16,322 bases of DNA from Succinatimonas sp. UBA7265 (GTDB taxonomy: Bacteria > Pseudomonadota > Gammaproteobacteria > Enterobacterales > Succinivibrionaceae). The stretch lies in NCBI GenBank assembly GCA_002473165.1, contig DKSD01000100.1, forward strand, positions 1-16,322, given 5' to 3'. Positions 14,790 to 16,322 of the stretch are shown in pieces. Position 1 is the stretch's first letter, and each line of letters opens with the position of its first letter. The notes under the pieces are model-generated. The model was given only the letters and a program-made list of their open reading frames with translations, was not told the origin of the DNA and did not search any database. The position numbers were made by a program, and so were the translations under genes.

Positions 14790-16142
14790 ATGCGTAAACT
14801 TAACGTGCTGGCTGTCTCCGTGATGGCCGCTCTCATGGCTGCCCCTGCGATGGCAGACGACAACGGCCCTACCGTTGATTTCCACGGCTATATGCGTGCC
14901 GGTGTCGGCCACTTCAACCACGGCGGCGCCAACATCCGCTGGAATTCCGAGGGCGTCGGCCGTCTCGGCAACGAGGATGATACCTACGGCGAGATCGAGC
15001 TGGGCTCACGCGTCTTCAAGAAAGGCGACGTCGAGTTCTATGTTGACTCCATGATTGCTGTTAAGTCCGAAGGCGACAACGACTGGGAATCCACCGGCAA
15101 AGCCCCTACCTTTGATTCCAAGTCATCAGATGACGCTGATTTCGCTCTGCGTCAGTTAAACCTCCAGATCAAGGGTCTCATCCCTGGCCAGAAAGACGCA
15201 GTCATCTGGGCCGGCAAACGCTACTATCAGCGTCAGGATGTTCATATCTGGGATCAGTACTACCTTGACATCTCCGGCTCCGGTGCTGGTGTTGAGAACC
15301 TGAAGGTCGGCCCGGGCAATCTGTCACTGGCCTGGACCCGCAAAGAGCACGACGGTGCCACCTACGAGGATACCGGCAGCTTTGATTCTCCGACCTATTA
15401 CTACTTCAACGACGGCACCACGAAATATGTTGAGAAGGTCGGCGCTGACATGACCATCAACTACTTCGACGCCCGTTACGGCGTTTCTCTGTGGAACGGC
15501 GGGTGGACCGAGCTGTGCGCGACTGTTGAGTCCCCGAACAAGCCTAAGAACTTCGTTTACCAGCACGACAACGGCACTTCCACTCAGATCACCGCCAACG
15601 TGGTGTTCTCCGGCGCCTGGGGCTGGAACAAGACCACCCTGCAGTGGGGCAACAAGGGCTGGGTGTCCGGTTCTTCCTGGTATGACAACTGGGATGACGC
15701 CGATGACGCCTACATGATCCGCTTCATCAACCAGGGCGAAGCTCAGTTCGGCGACTCCGACTTCCACCTCATGCACGCCATCCGTTACGTGTACACCAAT
15801 ATGGACAATGACTCTGTTGATACCAAGAAAGAACTTGCTGTCGCGGTTCGTCCTTCTTATCAGCTGACTCCGTACACCCGTATCATGGCTGAAGTCGGTG
15901 CTTTCTGGAACAAGACCTCTTACAACAACGGCGATGCCGACAGCGCTTCACAGGGCCAGAAGTACACCCTCGCTTACGCGATCGCTCCTTCCGCCTCGCT
16001 GTTTGCCCGTCCTGAGTTAAGGTTCTATGTGTCCTGGCTGCACAGCTCCAACGGCAACGAGTCGATCTCCGATCGCATGGCCAGCGGCAACACCTTCACC
16101 AACGGCGTGAACATGGGTGTTCAGGCTGAAGCCTGGTGGTAA
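14790..16142 (+). CDS. lamB: Maltoporin LamB
   Basis: This 450-residue outer-membrane trimeric porin passes maltodextrins. A signal peptide (MRKLNVLAVSVMAALM) ends at PAMA, with predicted cleavage after residue 22. The mature protein matches E. coli LamB at VDFHGYMRAG, RLGNEDDTYGEIELG, WAGKRYYQRQDVHIWDQYY, DISGSGAGVENLKVG, MIRFINQGE-type strand sequence, RPELRFYVSW, and the C-terminal VQAEAWW, which carries the terminal aromatic residues needed for barrel assembly and the greasy slide. Mature length is about 428 (E. coli 421). The start is fixed by AAGGAA. In E. coli lamB follows malK directly. Here it is about 4.4 kb downstream of malK, beyond abgT, pepT and a recombinase, with only 77 bp before it. 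I could not identify its promoter. Codon third positions look more T-rich than in malFGK, as often seen in highly expressed envelope genes. Confidence 0.95.
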   Translation: MRKLNVLAVSVMAALMAAPAMADDNGPTVDFHGYMRAGVGHFNHGGANIRWNSEGVGRLGNEDDTYGEIELGSRVFKKGDVEFYVDSMIAVKSEGDNDWESTGKAPTFDSKSSDDADFALRQLNLQIKGLIPGQKDAVIWAGKRYYQRQDVHIWDQYYLDISGSGAGVENLKVGPGNLSLAWTRKEHDGATYEDTGSFDSPTYYYFNDGTTKYVEKVGADMTINYFDARYGVSLWNGGWTELCATVESPNKPKNFVYQHDNGTSTQITANVVFSGAWGWNKTTLQWGNKGWVSGSSWYDNWDDADDAYMIRFINQGEAQFGDSDFHLMHAIRYVYTNMDNDSVDTKKELAVAVRPSYQLTPYTRIMAEVGAFWNKTSYNNGDADSASQGQKYTLAYAIAPSASLFARPELRFYVSWLHSSNGNESISDRMASGNTFTNGVNMGVQAEAWW

Positions 16143-16175
16143 TTTCAGACTCAGTCTGTCTGTGAGTTTGTTTGT

Positions 16176-16202
16176 AAAAAGGAGGCTTCGTCCTCCTTTT
16201 TT
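16176..16202 (+). terminator. Intrinsic terminator of lamB
   Basis: AAAAAGGAGG/CCTCCTTTTT forms a 10-bp stem closed by a CTTCGT loop and runs into T. It lies 33 bp after the lamB stop. Confidence 0.9.
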
Positions 16203-16241
16203 AACGTCATGAAGATCGATCTCTTCTTTGACGCTGTCATG

Positions 16242-16271
16242 AAAAAAGAGCCTGCATTTCTGCAGGCTCTT
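16242..16271 (-). terminator. Intrinsic terminator for a convergent gene beyond the right edge
   Basis: AAGAGCCTGCA and TGCAGGCTCTT form a perfect 11-bp stem with a 4-nt loop (16246-16271). Only on the - strand is it followed by a run of six T, from AAAAAA at 16242-16247 on +. This predicts a - strand gene entering from the right; the remaining 51 bp show no coding sequence I can support. Confidence 0.75.
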
Positions 16272-16322
16272 AATTTCCGAAATTGTGCTGAATTAGGTAT
16301 ATAACCGACAGTGATCAGTAAA

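Overview
The window looks like chromosomal DNA from a GC-rich, Gram-negative gammaproteobacterium. It encodes a periplasmic maltose-binding protein, the MalFGK ABC transporter and a LamB maltoporin, all clearly closer to the enterobacterial/aeromonad type than to Gram-positive systems. An AbgT-type transporter, a PepT peptidase, paired Hsp20 proteins and a PF09820-type 'AAA-ATPase-like' gene would suit a host-associated anaerobe such as a member of Aeromonadales/Succinivibrionaceae. That placement is inference; no rRNA or other phylogenetic marker is present.

Left part (1-4432). A decayed AAA-ATPase-like gene runs in from the left edge. It has an in-frame TAG, a changed Walker B motif and no C-terminal nuclease domain. 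Next comes a flavodoxin-fold NAD(P)H:quinone oxidoreductase-like gene on +, and a convergent two-gene Hsp20 operon on -. A long, hairpin-rich intergenic region then leads to an AraC-family regulator on +.

Central part (4433-10452). A 550-bp control region containing short repeats, a near-repeat pair spaced 180 bp apart and a TATAAT element precedes malE-malF-malG-malK, all on +. Hairpins between malE and malF and between malG and malK probably adjust stoichiometry, and a strong terminator ends the operon. MalG is about 116 residues longer than E. coli MalG because of an inserted periplasmic domain. No MalT gene is present in the window and I recognised no MalT boxes, so the adjacent AraC-type protein is a reasonable candidate for the local maltose regulator.

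Right part (10453-16322). An abgT-like transporter gene is split by one in-frame TAA and is followed 20 bp later by an intact pepT. After a terminator comes a solitary P4-type tyrosine recombinase with a complete catalytic set but no recognisable N-terminal arm-binding domain. Then comes lamB, whose Shine-Dalgarno sequence lies inside a perfect 12-bp stem. The maltose genes (binding protein, permease and ATPase to the left, outer-membrane channel to the right) are therefore separated by about 4.3 kb of unrelated genes. At the right edge a terminator oriented for the - strand predicts a convergent gene outside the window.

I did not find a clearly new multi-gene system. The best leads are the MalG insertion, the lamB ribosome-site hairpin, the unusual recombinase and the possible AraC control of mal genes.
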